DNA from: Gammaproteobacteria bacterium
GTDB lineage: Bacteria; Pseudomonadota; Gammaproteobacteria; Steroidobacterales; PWYM01
Assembly: GCA_003567475.1 (NCBI GenBank)
Contig: PWZL01000046.1
Span: 1 to 59,804, forward strand
Length of the DNA stretch: 59,804 nucleotides
Direction: 5' to 3'
Shown here: positions 15,701 through 24,188 of the stretch, piece by piece
Numbering within the stretch: the first letter of the stretch is position 1
Layout of the letters: each line of letters opens with the position of its first letter
Translations under genes and position numbers: made by a program
The notes under the pieces: generated by a model
The model's input: only the letters and a program-made list of their open reading frames with translations
Database searches by the model: none
What the model was told of the DNA's origin: nothing

Positions 15701-16891
15701 ATGGCTACCCCGACAGTCATCCTGCGTCCTGGACGTGACGCCTCGCTGCGTCGCCGCCACCCCTGGGTCTTCAACGGCGCGGTCGCCACACTGCGCGGCG
15801 CGGCCGCGCCCGGAGAGACGGTCGATGTCCACGCGGCCGATGGCCAGTGGCTGGCTCGCGGGGCATGGTCGCCCGCTTCGCAGATCCGCGTCCGGATCTG
15901 GACCTTCGACCCTGATGAAGCGGTGGACGAGGACTTCTTCCTGCGACGCGTGCTGCGGGCCGTCGCACAGCGCGAGGCCGATCCCTGGCTCTCGCTGACT
16001 GATGGTCGCCGGCTGGTGAACGGCGAGGGCGATGGCCTGCCCGGGGTGGTGGTCGATCAGTATGGCGGCGTGCTGGTGTGCCAGTTGCTGTCAGCCGGCG
16101 CGGAACGCTGGCGGGAGGCGCTGCTCCAGGCGTTGCGTGCCGCCACCGTTGGCGAAGTCCTCTACGAGCGCTCCGACAGCGATGCCCGGGGCCGTGAGGG
16201 CCTGGAGACGCGGCGAGGTGTGCTCGACGGCGCGTTGCCCGATCCGCTGGTGATCGTCGAGGGCCCGGTGAGCTATCGGGTCGACTGCGAGCAGGGCCAC
16301 AAGACCGGGTTTTATCTCGATCAGCGTGAGAACCGTGCGTTGATGGACGTCCTGGGTCGCGATGCCCGGGTGCTCAACGCCTTCGCTTACACCGGCGGTT
16401 TCGGCGTGCGCGCGCTGGCGGCCGGCGCGCAGTCGCTGGTACAACTTGACGCTTCGGCCGATGCCCTGGCCCTTGCGCGTGCCCAGCTTGTCACCAACGG
16501 CCTCGACGAGCGACGGGTCGAGCATGTCTGCGCCAATGCGTTTCAGTGGCTGCGCGAGGCCCGACGCGAGCGGCGACGGTTCGACGTGGTGGTGCTCGAC
16601 CCGCCCAAGTTCGTGGCCGCCTCGAGCCAGCTCAAGCGCGGGACCCGGGGCTACAAGGACATCAATCTGCAGGCGCTGGGGCTGGTGGCCCCCGGAGGCT
16701 GGCTGCTCAGTTTCTCGTGTTCCGGCCTGGTCGAGCCGCGGCTGTTTCAGAAGATCGTTGCAGATGCCGCACTCGATGCCGGTCGCGAACTGACGCTCGT
16801 GCGCTGGCTGCATGCCGGCAGCGACCATCCCGTGTCGGCAGCCTGCCCGGAGGGGCAGTACCTCAAGGGCCTGCTGTGCCGCGTGCATTGA
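15701..16891 (+). CDS. rlmI: 23S rRNA (cytosine-5) methyltransferase RlmI
   Basis: A 396-residue SAM-dependent rRNA methyltransferase matching RlmI (YccW) in length and order. The N-terminal PUA domain begins ILRPGRDASLRRRHPWVFNGAV; a linker domain has VNGEGDGLPGVVVDQY; then GHKTGFYLDQRENR, VLNAFAYTGGFGVRAL (SAM motif I), VVLDPPKF (motif IV) and SFSCSGLV with the catalytic Cys (motif VI). RlmI methylates C1962 of 23S rRNA in E. coli. ATG at 15701 follows GAGG and a good promoter. Confidence 0.95.
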   Translation: MATPTVILRPGRDASLRRRHPWVFNGAVATLRGAAAPGETVDVHAADGQWLARGAWSPASQIRVRIWTFDPDEAVDEDFFLRRVLRAVAQREADPWLSLTDGRRLVNGEGDGLPGVVVDQYGGVLVCQLLSAGAERWREALLQALRAATVGEVLYERSDSDARGREGLETRRGVLDGALPDPLVIVEGPVSYRVDCEQGHKTGFYLDQRENRALMDVLGRDARVLNAFAYTGGFGVRALAAGAQSLVQLDASADALALARAQLVTNGLDERRVEHVCANAFQWLREARRERRRFDVVVLDPPKFVAASSQLKRGTRGYKDINLQALGLVAPGGWLLSFSCSGLVEPRLFQKIVADAALDAGRELTLVRWLHAGSDHPVSAACPEGQYLKGLLCRVH

Positions 16892-16985
16892 TCACGCCGT
16901 CGGCACGCTGTGTCCCGCGGCGCCTTGCAGTAGACTTCCCCGACACTGGAAACCCGCCCGCCCTGATGATGTCCAGGAGATGATC

Positions 16986-17888
16986 ATGCCCAGCCCCCTG
17001 TGCCGACTGATCCCGCTGTTGCTTGGCGCGATGGTGCTCGCCGGCTGCGAACCGGCAGAGCGCGCGGTGCCGGAGCCGGCCGTGGAGACCACGGTGCCTG
17101 CGGTGGTCCCCATCGAAGAGGAGCGCCTGGTCACCGATGCCGTCGAGGCGCGCCTGGCGGCGATCCTGGCCGGTGCGCATCGCAGCGAGGCGCACCGCGC
17201 CCGTGACCGCTATCGCAACCCGGCGGCCACGCTGGCTTTTTTCGGGCTGCAGCCGGACATGACGGTGGTGGAGATCTGGCCCGGCGCGCAGGGCTGGTAC
17301 ACCGAGATCATCGCGCCGTTCGTCAACGACGACGGCCAGTATTACGCCGCGCATTTCGATCCCGACTCCGAACGCGAGTTCGCGCAGCGTGCATTGGCGG
17401 CATTTCGTGACAAGCTTGCCGGCGCGCCGGAACTCTACGGCAATGCCCGCATGACCGCGTTGGGGTGCCCGGATACGCTGGATATCGCGCCGGCCGGTTC
17501 GGCCGATCTCGTGGTCGCGTTCCGCAGTCTGCACAACTGGATGGGCGCCGAGTGCGCCGACGCCGTGCTGGGCGCGATTTACACCGCGCTGCGGCCCGGC
17601 GGTGTGCTCGGCCTCGTCGGCCACCGCGGTCGCGCCGATGAGCCGCAGGATCCGCGAGCCCCACGGGGGTATGTCCGCCAGGACTACGCCATCGAGCGGG
17701 TGGAGGCCGCCGGCTTCGAACTGGTCGCCACGTCCGAGATCAATGCCAATCCGCGCGATACGGCCGACCATCCCCGTGGGGTCTGGACCCTGCCGCCGAT
17801 GCTGGCGCTGGGCGAAGAGGACCGCGAGCGCTATCTCGACATCGGCGAGAGCGACCGCTTCACGCTCAAGTTCCGGAGGCCGGAATGA
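16986..17888 (+). CDS. SAM-methyltransferase-like lipoprotein
   Basis: A 300-residue protein with a lipoprotein signal (lipobox VLAGC, about residue 21) and a methyltransferase-like fold: VVEIWPGAQGWYTEIIAPF at motif I, YYAAHFDPDSE after it, ADLVVAFRSLHNW and LRPGGVLGLVGHRG. AGGAGA is six bases before the ATG at 16986; an ATG six bases earlier is less well placed. The next gene overlaps its end (ATGA) and also encodes a lipoprotein. SAM is not expected in the periplasm, so either the protein faces inward or it no longer uses SAM. Role unknown. Confidence 0.8.
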   Translation: MPSPLCRLIPLLLGAMVLAGCEPAERAVPEPAVETTVPAVVPIEEERLVTDAVEARLAAILAGAHRSEAHRARDRYRNPAATLAFFGLQPDMTVVEIWPGAQGWYTEIIAPFVNDDGQYYAAHFDPDSEREFAQRALAAFRDKLAGAPELYGNARMTALGCPDTLDIAPAGSADLVVAFRSLHNWMGAECADAVLGAIYTALRPGGVLGLVGHRGRADEPQDPRAPRGYVRQDYAIERVEAAGFELVATSEINANPRDTADHPRGVWTLPPMLALGEEDRERYLDIGESDRFTLKFRRPE

Positions 17889-18385
17889 GTCTTGTGGGCC
17901 GATACGCGAAGCCGCTGCAGCGGGGTGCGGCCGTGCTGGTTGGCCTGTGGATCGCCGGCTGCGGTGGTGCGGCGCCGGCGGATGCGAGTGAGTGGGTGCC
18001 GGAATCGACGCCGCCGGGGATCGCCGATGCCGAGGCGGTCAACCGGATGAGCGTGGCCCGTTATCTGCGGCTCCAGCGGGAGGCCGAGGAAGATGGCGCC
18101 TCGGCGATGCTTCTCGGGGGCTACGTCGCGGGGCTGTTCAGCGGTTTCGCGTATTTTTCCGAGGCGGGCGACGCGGCGGGCCTGGGTCCACTGCCGTTTT
18201 GCATGCCCTCGGGCCTCGCGCCCGGGCTGCTCGACTTGCTGACCTTCATCGACGAGGCGCTGGTGCCCTACCGCGAGGGCCTGCGCGACGCGGACGCCAC
18301 CCTGTTGCAGACACTCATGTTCGACGCTCTGGCAGCGCGTTTTCCCTGCGATGTGGACGGCTCGGGCGACGAGCCCGCGGTCTGA
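17885..18385 (+). CDS. hypothetical lipoprotein
   Basis: A 166-residue lipoprotein (lipobox WIAGC about residue 26). The mature part is acidic, with RMSVARYLRLQREAEEDG, a Gly/Ala-rich helix LLGGYVAGLFSGFAYF and two Cys (PFCMPSG and RFPCDVDG) that could form a disulfide. It overlaps the methyltransferase-like lipoprotein by ATGA and so is translated with it. No family recognised. Confidence 0.75.
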   Translation: MSLVGRYAKPLQRGAAVLVGLWIAGCGGAAPADASEWVPESTPPGIADAEAVNRMSVARYLRLQREAEEDGASAMLLGGYVAGLFSGFAYFSEAGDAAGLGPLPFCMPSGLAPGLLDLLTFIDEALVPYREGLRDADATLLQTLMFDALAARFPCDVDGSGDEPAV

Positions 18386-18390
18386 TCGCC

Positions 18391-19908
18391 TCAGTGCTGA
18401 CCGAGAAACAGCCGGTAGGCCGGATCCGCGCTCTCGTCCCAGTGCGCATAGCCCAACTGGGCGAGATGGGTTTCGAAGGCGTCGCGCTCGGCTGACGGCA
18501 CCTGGACACCGGCCAGCACGCGGCCGTAGTCCGAACCGTGGTTCCGGTAATGGAACAGGCTGATGTTCCAGCGATCGCCGATCGCCTGCAGAAAGCGCAG
18601 CAGTGCTCCGGGGCGCTCGGGGAACTGGAACCGGAACAAGACCTCGTCACGCAGTCCGGGGGCATGGCCGCCGACCATGTGCCGGAGATGCAGTTTGGCC
18701 AGTTCGCTGTCGCTGAGGTCGGTGACCGCATAGTGCTGCGCGCGCAGGGCGCCGATGAGGTCAGCTTTCTCGGCGGCGCCGTGGCGCAGCGCGATGCCCA
18801 CGAAAATGCGGGCGGTGGTGGTGTCGGCATAGCGGTAGTTGAATTCGGTGACGCTGCGCCGGCCGATGGTTTCGCAGAAGGCCCGGAAGGCGCCCGGGCG
18901 TTCGGGGATTTCCACTGCGAGCAGGGCCTCGCGTTGCTCGCCGATGTCGGCGCGTTCGGCGATGTGCTTGAGGCGGTCGAAGTTGACGTTGGCGCCGCAG
19001 TTCACCGTGACATGACAACGGTCCTGTCCCGGGTTGTCGGCGAGCCAGCGCTTGAGCCCCGCCACCGCCAGGGCGCCGGCCGGCTCCACCAGCGTGCGCG
19101 TGTCCTCGAAGATGTCGCGGATCGCCGCGCAGATTTCGTCGGTGCTGACCAGGACGATCTCGTCGACATACCGCTGGCACAGACGGAAGGTCTCGTCTCC
19201 CACTCGTCGCACCGCCACGCCATCCGCGAAAATGCCCACCTCGGGCAGCGTGACGGGCTCGCCGGCCGCGAGCGCCGCCTGCATGCTTGCCGCTTCCCTG
19301 GGTTCGACGCCGATCATGCGCACGTCCGGGTAAAGGGATTTGATGTAGCAGGCGATTCCGGCCATCAACCCGCCGCCACCGATCGGGACGAAGATCGTGT
19401 CCGGGGGGGTCGGCCGCTGGCGCAGGATTTCCATGCCGATGGTGCCCTGGCCGGCGATCACGTCCGGATCGTCGAACGGATGAATGAACACAAGGCCTTC
19501 GGCGTCGGCGCGCCTGCGGGCCTCCGCGTAGGCGTCATCGTAGGTCTCGCCATGCAGCAGGATGTCGGCACCGAGCGCCTCGACGGCCTGCACCTTGATC
19601 GAGGGCGTGAGTGTGGGCATCACGATGATCGCGCGGGTGCCGAGCCGTCGCGCGGCGAGTGCCACGCCCTGCGCATGATTGCCGGCGGAACTGGCGATCA
19701 CGCCACGGGCGCGTTCATCGGGGGTGAGGTGGGAGATCCGGTTGTACGCACCCCGCAGCTTGAACGAGAACACCGGCTGCAGATCCTCGCGCTTGAACAG
19801 CACGCGCTCACCAAGACGTTCACTGAGCCTGCGGGCCGGTTCCAGCGGGGTTTCAATGGCGACGTCGTAGACGCTGGCCTTGAGGATGCGTTCGAGATAA
19901 TTGTCCAT
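18391..19908 (-). CDS. ilvA: threonine ammonia-lyase (biosynthetic)
   Basis: A 505-residue PLP enzyme that makes 2-oxobutanoate from threonine, the first step to isoleucine. The catalytic domain has FKREDLQPVFSFKLRGAYN with the PLP Lys (about residue 57), SAGNHAQGVA, and the glycine-rich phosphate-binding loop VPIGGGGLMAGIA. The second half holds two ACT-like regulatory regions (PERPGAFRAFCETIG and PERPGALLRFLQAIG) that bind isoleucine and valine. Full-length and matching biosynthetic IlvA, not the short catabolic form. It is alone on its strand, convergent with the lipoprotein pair. Confidence 0.95.
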   Translation of the reverse strand: MDNYLERILKASVYDVAIETPLEPARRLSERLGERVLFKREDLQPVFSFKLRGAYNRISHLTPDERARGVIASSAGNHAQGVALAARRLGTRAIIVMPTLTPSIKVQAVEALGADILLHGETYDDAYAEARRRADAEGLVFIHPFDDPDVIAGQGTIGMEILRQRPTPPDTIFVPIGGGGLMAGIACYIKSLYPDVRMIGVEPREAASMQAALAAGEPVTLPEVGIFADGVAVRRVGDETFRLCQRYVDEIVLVSTDEICAAIRDIFEDTRTLVEPAGALAVAGLKRWLADNPGQDRCHVTVNCGANVNFDRLKHIAERADIGEQREALLAVEIPERPGAFRAFCETIGRRSVTEFNYRYADTTTARIFVGIALRHGAAEKADLIGALRAQHYAVTDLSDSELAKLHLRHMVGGHAPGLRDEVLFRFQFPERPGALLRFLQAIGDRWNISLFHYRNHGSDYGRVLAGVQVPSAERDAFETHLAQLGYAHWDESADPAYRLFLGQH

Positions 19909-20016
19909 ACGTCATGCTAGACCGGCAGCCACTGCGGGTCCATGACGGGATACCGGCTGACGAGACCGGTCAGTGCGGGGCCGGGCGCGCACGGCGCGCG
20001 GCCCCGCGAGGCGCGG

Positions 20017-20292
20017 TCAGGGACGACGCATGGGTCGGCGACCGGCGTCCTGGCGCGGCTGGGCCTCGTTGACCCGCAGCGGCCGGCCATTCATCGGGCT
20101 GCCATTGAGCCGCTGAATCGCCTCGTTGGCCTCACTCGCGGTCGGCATCTCGACGAAGCCGAAACCCTTTGAGCGACCGGTTTCCCGGTCCATGATGACT
20201 TTTGCCGAGCTGACCTGCCCGTACGCTTCGAACGCTTGACGCAACTCGTCTTCGGTCGCGGTGTAAGGCAGATTTCCAACGTAGATGTTCAT
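20017..20292 (-). CDS. RNA-binding protein with a single RRM
   Basis: A 91-residue protein that is essentially one RNA recognition motif: RNP2 IYVGNLPY (3-10) and RNP1 KGFGFVEM (about 42-49), followed by a short Arg/Pro-rich tail. Such bacterial RRM proteins bind single-stranded RNA and are often cold-induced. The start is fixed by the RNP2 strand immediately after Met. The gene has a leader of more than 200 bases with a strong hairpin, which suggests control at the RNA level. Confidence 0.92.
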   Translation of the reverse strand: MNIYVGNLPYTATEDELRQAFEAYGQVSSAKVIMDRETGRSKGFGFVEMPTASEANEAIQRLNGSPMNGRPLRVNEAQPRQDAGRRPMRRP

Positions 20293-20351
20293 ACCACTGT
20301 CGTCTCATGCTCCGTGTCATTTGCAACCTGCATCGCACCCCCGGCCAATGA

Positions 20352-20383
20352 CACCAGACCGGGCGTGGATGGCCGGTCCGGTG
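20352..20383 (-). promoter_or_regulatory. 5' leader hairpin upstream of the RRM gene
   Basis: On the minus strand the arms CACCGGACCGG and CCGGTCTGGTG pair over 11 positions (one G-U) around a 10-base loop, about 60-90 bases before the RRM start. On the plus strand the same position would be an A-C mismatch, so the structure favours the RRM transcript. The rest of the 278-base gap (20293-20570) holds a weak -10 (TACTAT, minus strand, 20505-20510) and no gene. Confidence 0.4.
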
Positions 20384-20570
20384 ACCGACAGACGGAAGAA
20401 ACGCGGGGGAATGTTCGGCAGGCGCGGGTTCGCCGGACGGTGACGCAACGGCATGGTCATGCTCAGAGGCTGTCGGCAGACGCTCGAACGGTTGGCTTGC
20501 CGCGATAGTACAACCAGTGCGCCGACGGGGTACAGCACTGCGTGGGTCCGCGTCAATATGTCCGGACCTT

Positions 20571-21572
20571 TCAGTCGTCGGCTGTGGGTGCCAGCAGATC
20601 TTCCATGCGCCGGGTCAACTGGTCGAAGCGATGCCGGGGAATACGCAGGGCACGCCCTGCGAGTGGCTGCAGCGAGGCTGTGAGCCCGAGCGTCGCAGCG
20701 GTATCTTCCGGCAGGTCAACCGTCAGCCAGGGGCCGTCGTCGTCGGTCAGGGCCAGCAGCCGGAACGTCTCGCCCCCGAAGGTTTCGAGCTCGATGCTCA
20801 CCGGTGCGCTGCCTTCGTCGAACACGCTGTCGCGCCGGGCAAGCTCTTCCACGCGCAGCGTGGACAGCGCACCGAGCGTTGCCGAGGCGATCGTCGCGTG
20901 CAACAGGCGCCGCCCGTCAGGGATCTCGAGGACCGAGACATCGTTGGCGTCTTCCGTCTGGCGCTGCAGGCGGACCTGCTCACCATCAGGGTGGCGGATC
21001 GTGACGGTGGCAATCCCTGCTGCGGTGAGGTCCGGCACGGCCGGGTCCAGCCACTCGCCCGTGCTGCGGGCCGGGCGCAACACGCCGCTGACCAGCCAGG
21101 CGGTCGGTTCCCGGTTGAGTCTCACGTTCGTGTACGGGCCATCCACATTGCCGATCACGAGGGTGACGGGACCGGTGGGCGTCTCGAGCGCGAGTTCGAT
21201 GCCGCTGGCGGCGGCATCCTCCATGGGTGCGACACCCAGGCGAGGCCACTGCGCGGGGTTGCCGGTGCGTGGTTCCACGCGGCGCGCTTCGGCGAGTGTC
21301 AGCAGCAGTTCGCGCAGCCGCCGGGTATCGGCCGGCCAGTCATCGCGTTCGGCCACCACCCAGCGTTCGCCGCGAAGCTCCAGCGTCGCCACGACCTCGG
21401 GTCCGGGAGCGGACACGCGCAGGGTGCTGAGTTCAGCAAATTCGCCGCGCAGTCCTGGCAACAGCGGGTCGTCGAGCCCGGACACACGCTCGTCGGCGAA
21501 GTGCAGCCAGGCCGCCAGCGTCAGCAGGAGAACCGCCGCCAGCCCGAGCACGCCCAGGGCCCGGCGATTCAC
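20571..21572 (-). CDS. DUF4340-domain membrane-anchored protein
   Basis: About 333 residues. An N-terminal anchor helix (RRALGVLGLAAVLLLTLAAWL) is followed by DUF4340-type repeats with WVVAERDDWPAD, LRELLLTLAEARRVEP and VTLVIGNVDG. The GTG start at 21572 overlaps the GldG stop (GTGA) and has GGAGG nine bases before it; a GTG at 21593 is the alternative. Members of this family usually follow a GldG-like gene and an ABC exporter, as here. Likely a periplasmic part of that system; precise role unknown. Confidence 0.85.
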   Translation of the reverse strand: MNRRALGVLGLAAVLLLTLAAWLHFADERVSGLDDPLLPGLRGEFAELSTLRVSAPGPEVVATLELRGERWVVAERDDWPADTRRLRELLLTLAEARRVEPRTGNPAQWPRLGVAPMEDAAASGIELALETPTGPVTLVIGNVDGPYTNVRLNREPTAWLVSGVLRPARSTGEWLDPAVPDLTAAGIATVTIRHPDGEQVRLQRQTEDANDVSVLEIPDGRRLLHATIASATLGALSTLRVEELARRDSVFDEGSAPVSIELETFGGETFRLLALTDDDGPWLTVDLPEDTAATLGLTASLQPLAGRALRIPRHRFDQLTRRMEDLLAPTADD

Positions 21573-23452
21573 GCCGGCGCCCTCCGGCGCCACACCAGCC
21601 CGCCGATGGCCGCCAGCGTCAGCAGCAGCGGGACCAGGCCGATGTTGATGATCTTCAATCGCCGGCCCAGCGCCTCGATGCTGGCCTCGCGGTCACGCTG
21701 CACTTCGCGAAGCTCCTGGCGCAACGCGACCTGCCGCTGGCTGAACCGGTCGATCTCGGCTTCCTGCTCGGGCGAGAGCAGCAGCGTGCCGGCATCCTCG
21801 CGCGCCGCCTCCAGGGCGGCCAGCCGCTGTTCGGTGTCGCGGAGTTCCTGCTCCAGGCGGGCCAGGGTCTCGCTCACCCGCGCATCAGCTTCGCGGCGCA
21901 GTGCTTCCACGCGGGTGAACGGCCGTTGGAACGTGGCACGCCCGCGCAACCCGAGCAACTCCTCGCTGCCCCCCAGGTAGTCCAGCGCATTGATGATGAA
22001 ATCCCCATTGCTGGCAAACGGGTTTGGCAGCCGCTGACCGAAAAACGACTGGACCTGCACCCACATACGGTCGCTGGCGAGGTCGCTGTCGGCCACCAGC
22101 AGGAGATGGATGTCGCCTCGCGAGGAGGCAAGATGCTCGACGGCTGCGGCCTGCGGCGGCTGGTCCTCGTCGGCCAGAGCGGGTGGGCCGTCCGGAAAAC
22201 TGCTGGGTACCGCTCCGGTCAGCAGCGCCGCAAGCGTGAGCGCCTGCCCCTCGGGGGTGAAACGCTCGCGCAGCGCCGCGGGCTCCGGCATCGCGCGAGC
22301 TTCGTCAGCCGGAATCCGTCCAGCCTGGGCACTGGTCTGGATCAGCGGTTCGACCCGCAGTGGCGTGTCCGCCTCGGCGAGGATATGCCCGGGGAAGGCG
22401 AAGTTGACCTGCTCGAGGCCCGCCGTCGTCACTTGCGAGGTGTTGAGGCCATCGCGGCGCACGCCCAGCAGGGCCAGGTGACGCTCCGGACGCTGTCCCG
22501 GGCTGCTCACGGTCAGTGCACTGACGTCATCGAGCACCACGTCGTCCGGGGGTACGCGAATCCCCCAGGCCTCAAGCAGCCGGTTCAGAGACGAGGCCGG
22601 CGCAGGCGCGACCCCGCCCATGGCCGCCATCGGGTCGGGGTCGTCCAGCTGTGCGAATGGATCGACCATCGCGAGGGTCCGCCCGCCCCGCAGCATGAAC
22701 TGGTCGATCGCATAGAGGGTGTGATCCGGCAGTTCACGGGGGTGCAGCAGCCAGAGGATGTCGATCTCGGCGTCGATGGCGGTGGTGTCGCGCGGCAGGC
22801 TGCGGATCTCGTAGAGCCGTCGGGCCTGCTCCAGCACCACCCACGGGCTGGTGACCTGCCGGGTGATGGGATCGAAGCCGCCTTCGATGCCGAGCCCGGA
22901 GATCAGCCCCACGACCGGCCGCCGGGCGTCCATCAATTCGAAGACCAGCCGGGCGAGCTCATACTCGAGAAAGGCCTCCTGGGCCGGGTCGAGAAAGGGC
23001 AGCAGGGCTTCCTCGCCGACCGCGTTGGTGCCGGCCAGGCCAAAGTAGACGCGCTCACCGAGCGCGCCGATGCTCGCGCCGCGCAGCCCGAAAGCGCTCG
23101 CGCGATCCTCCGCTTCGGAAAACGGCAGCGGATCGAGCATCTGCACCCGCAACTGCCCTCCGGAGGCGGCCCGCATCTCTTCGAGCAGCTCGCGCACCCT
23201 CTGGGCATGGGTCCGCAGCGCAGGAAAATCCCGGGCACTGCGCTCGGAGAAAAACAGGTACAGGGTGATCGGCTCCTCGATCCGCGCCAGCAGGGTACGG
23301 GTGCCCGGCGAGAGCGTGTAGAGCCGGTTTTCGGTCAGATCCAGGCGCATGCCGCCGAGCAGGGCCTGGTTCGCGACCACCGCGGTGACGAAGACGACGG
23401 CGAGGATCGCGAGCATGCCTGCGCCGAGAGTGTTGGCGGCACGACGGTCCAT
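21569..23452 (-). CDS. GldG-like ABC-transporter auxiliary protein
   Basis: A 627-residue membrane protein with an N-terminal helix (ILAVVFVTAVVANQALL), a typical GldG start of the exported part (LDLTENRLYTLSPGT), a large extracytoplasmic domain including DILWLLHPRELPD and GGRTLAMVDPF, and a C-terminal helix followed by Arg residues and the stop. A coiled-coil region rich in Glu/Arg (about 515-590) precedes the last helix. The order ATPase, permease, GldG, DUF4340 is a recurring proteobacterial exporter operon. Its substrate is not known; gliding is not implied. Confidence 0.88.
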   Translation of the reverse strand: MDRRAANTLGAGMLAILAVVFVTAVVANQALLGGMRLDLTENRLYTLSPGTRTLLARIEEPITLYLFFSERSARDFPALRTHAQRVRELLEEMRAASGGQLRVQMLDPLPFSEAEDRASAFGLRGASIGALGERVYFGLAGTNAVGEEALLPFLDPAQEAFLEYELARLVFELMDARRPVVGLISGLGIEGGFDPITRQVTSPWVVLEQARRLYEIRSLPRDTTAIDAEIDILWLLHPRELPDHTLYAIDQFMLRGGRTLAMVDPFAQLDDPDPMAAMGGVAPAPASSLNRLLEAWGIRVPPDDVVLDDVSALTVSSPGQRPERHLALLGVRRDGLNTSQVTTAGLEQVNFAFPGHILAEADTPLRVEPLIQTSAQAGRIPADEARAMPEPAALRERFTPEGQALTLAALLTGAVPSSFPDGPPALADEDQPPQAAAVEHLASSRGDIHLLLVADSDLASDRMWVQVQSFFGQRLPNPFASNGDFIINALDYLGGSEELLGLRGRATFQRPFTRVEALRREADARVSETLARLEQELRDTEQRLAALEAAREDAGTLLLSPEQEAEIDRFSQRQVALRQELREVQRDREASIEALGRRLKIINIGLVPLLLTLAAIGGLVWRRRAPA

Positions 23453-23453
23453 G

Positions 23454-24188
23454 TCAGCTGGCCTTCTTCATGTCGAGCACCAGGGTGTTGGCATACAGGA
23501 AGACGCTGATCACCAGGGCGAAAAACACCAGGTCCCGCAGTTCGATCACCCCTCGCGACAGGGCGTTGTAATGGGTCAGAAACGACAGCGAGGCCACCGC
23601 CTCCACCAGCGCATCAGGTGCCCAGCCGGCGAACAGGTCGAGCACCAGCGGGAAGCCCGCGAGCAGAAAGCCGAAGCAGGCGACCACCGTCAGGATGAAG
23701 GCGATGATCTGGTTGCGGGTCGTGGCCGAGAGGCAGGCGCCGATCGCCAGAAAGCCGCCCGCCATCAACAGGCTGCCCAGATAGGCGGTGAGGATCGCCC
23801 CGTTATCCGGATCGCCGAGATAGTTCACCGTGAGCCACATCGGGAAGGTCAGCGCCAGCGCGAGCGCCGTAAAGGCCCAGGCGGCGAGGAACTTGCCGAG
23901 CACCGCCTGCCACAGCGTGACTGGCAGGGTCATCAGCAGTTCGATCGTGCCGCTCTTGCGCTCCTCCGCCCACAGCCGCATCGACAGTGCGGGCACCAGA
24001 AACAGGTACAGCCAGGGATGAAAGGTAAAGAACGCGGCGAGATCGGCCTGACCGCGCTCGAAAAAGCCGCCGAGGTAGAAGGCGAATGTGGCCGACAGCA
24101 CCAGGAAAATCACCAGGAAGACGTAGGCTACCGGGGTCGCAAAATAGCCGGCCAGTTCGCGTCGCAGGACCACCGTCATCGGGCTCAT
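23454..24188 (-). CDS. ABC-2 type permease (GldF-like)
   Basis: A 244-residue permease with six hydrophobic segments, starting RRELAGYFATPVAYVFLVIF and containing PALSMRLWAEERKSGTIELLMTLPV, the recognisable ABC-2/GldF cytoplasmic loop. Its ATG overlaps the ATPase stop (ATGA) and its stop is one base from the GldG start, so the set is translationally coupled. Confidence 0.9.
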   Translation of the reverse strand: MSPMTVVLRRELAGYFATPVAYVFLVIFLVLSATFAFYLGGFFERGQADLAAFFTFHPWLYLFLVPALSMRLWAEERKSGTIELLMTLPVTLWQAVLGKFLAAWAFTALALALTFPMWLTVNYLGDPDNGAILTAYLGSLLMAGGFLAIGACLSATTRNQIIAFILTVVACFGFLLAGFPLVLDLFAGWAPDALVEAVASLSFLTHYNALSRGVIELRDLVFFALVISVFLYANTLVLDMKKAS

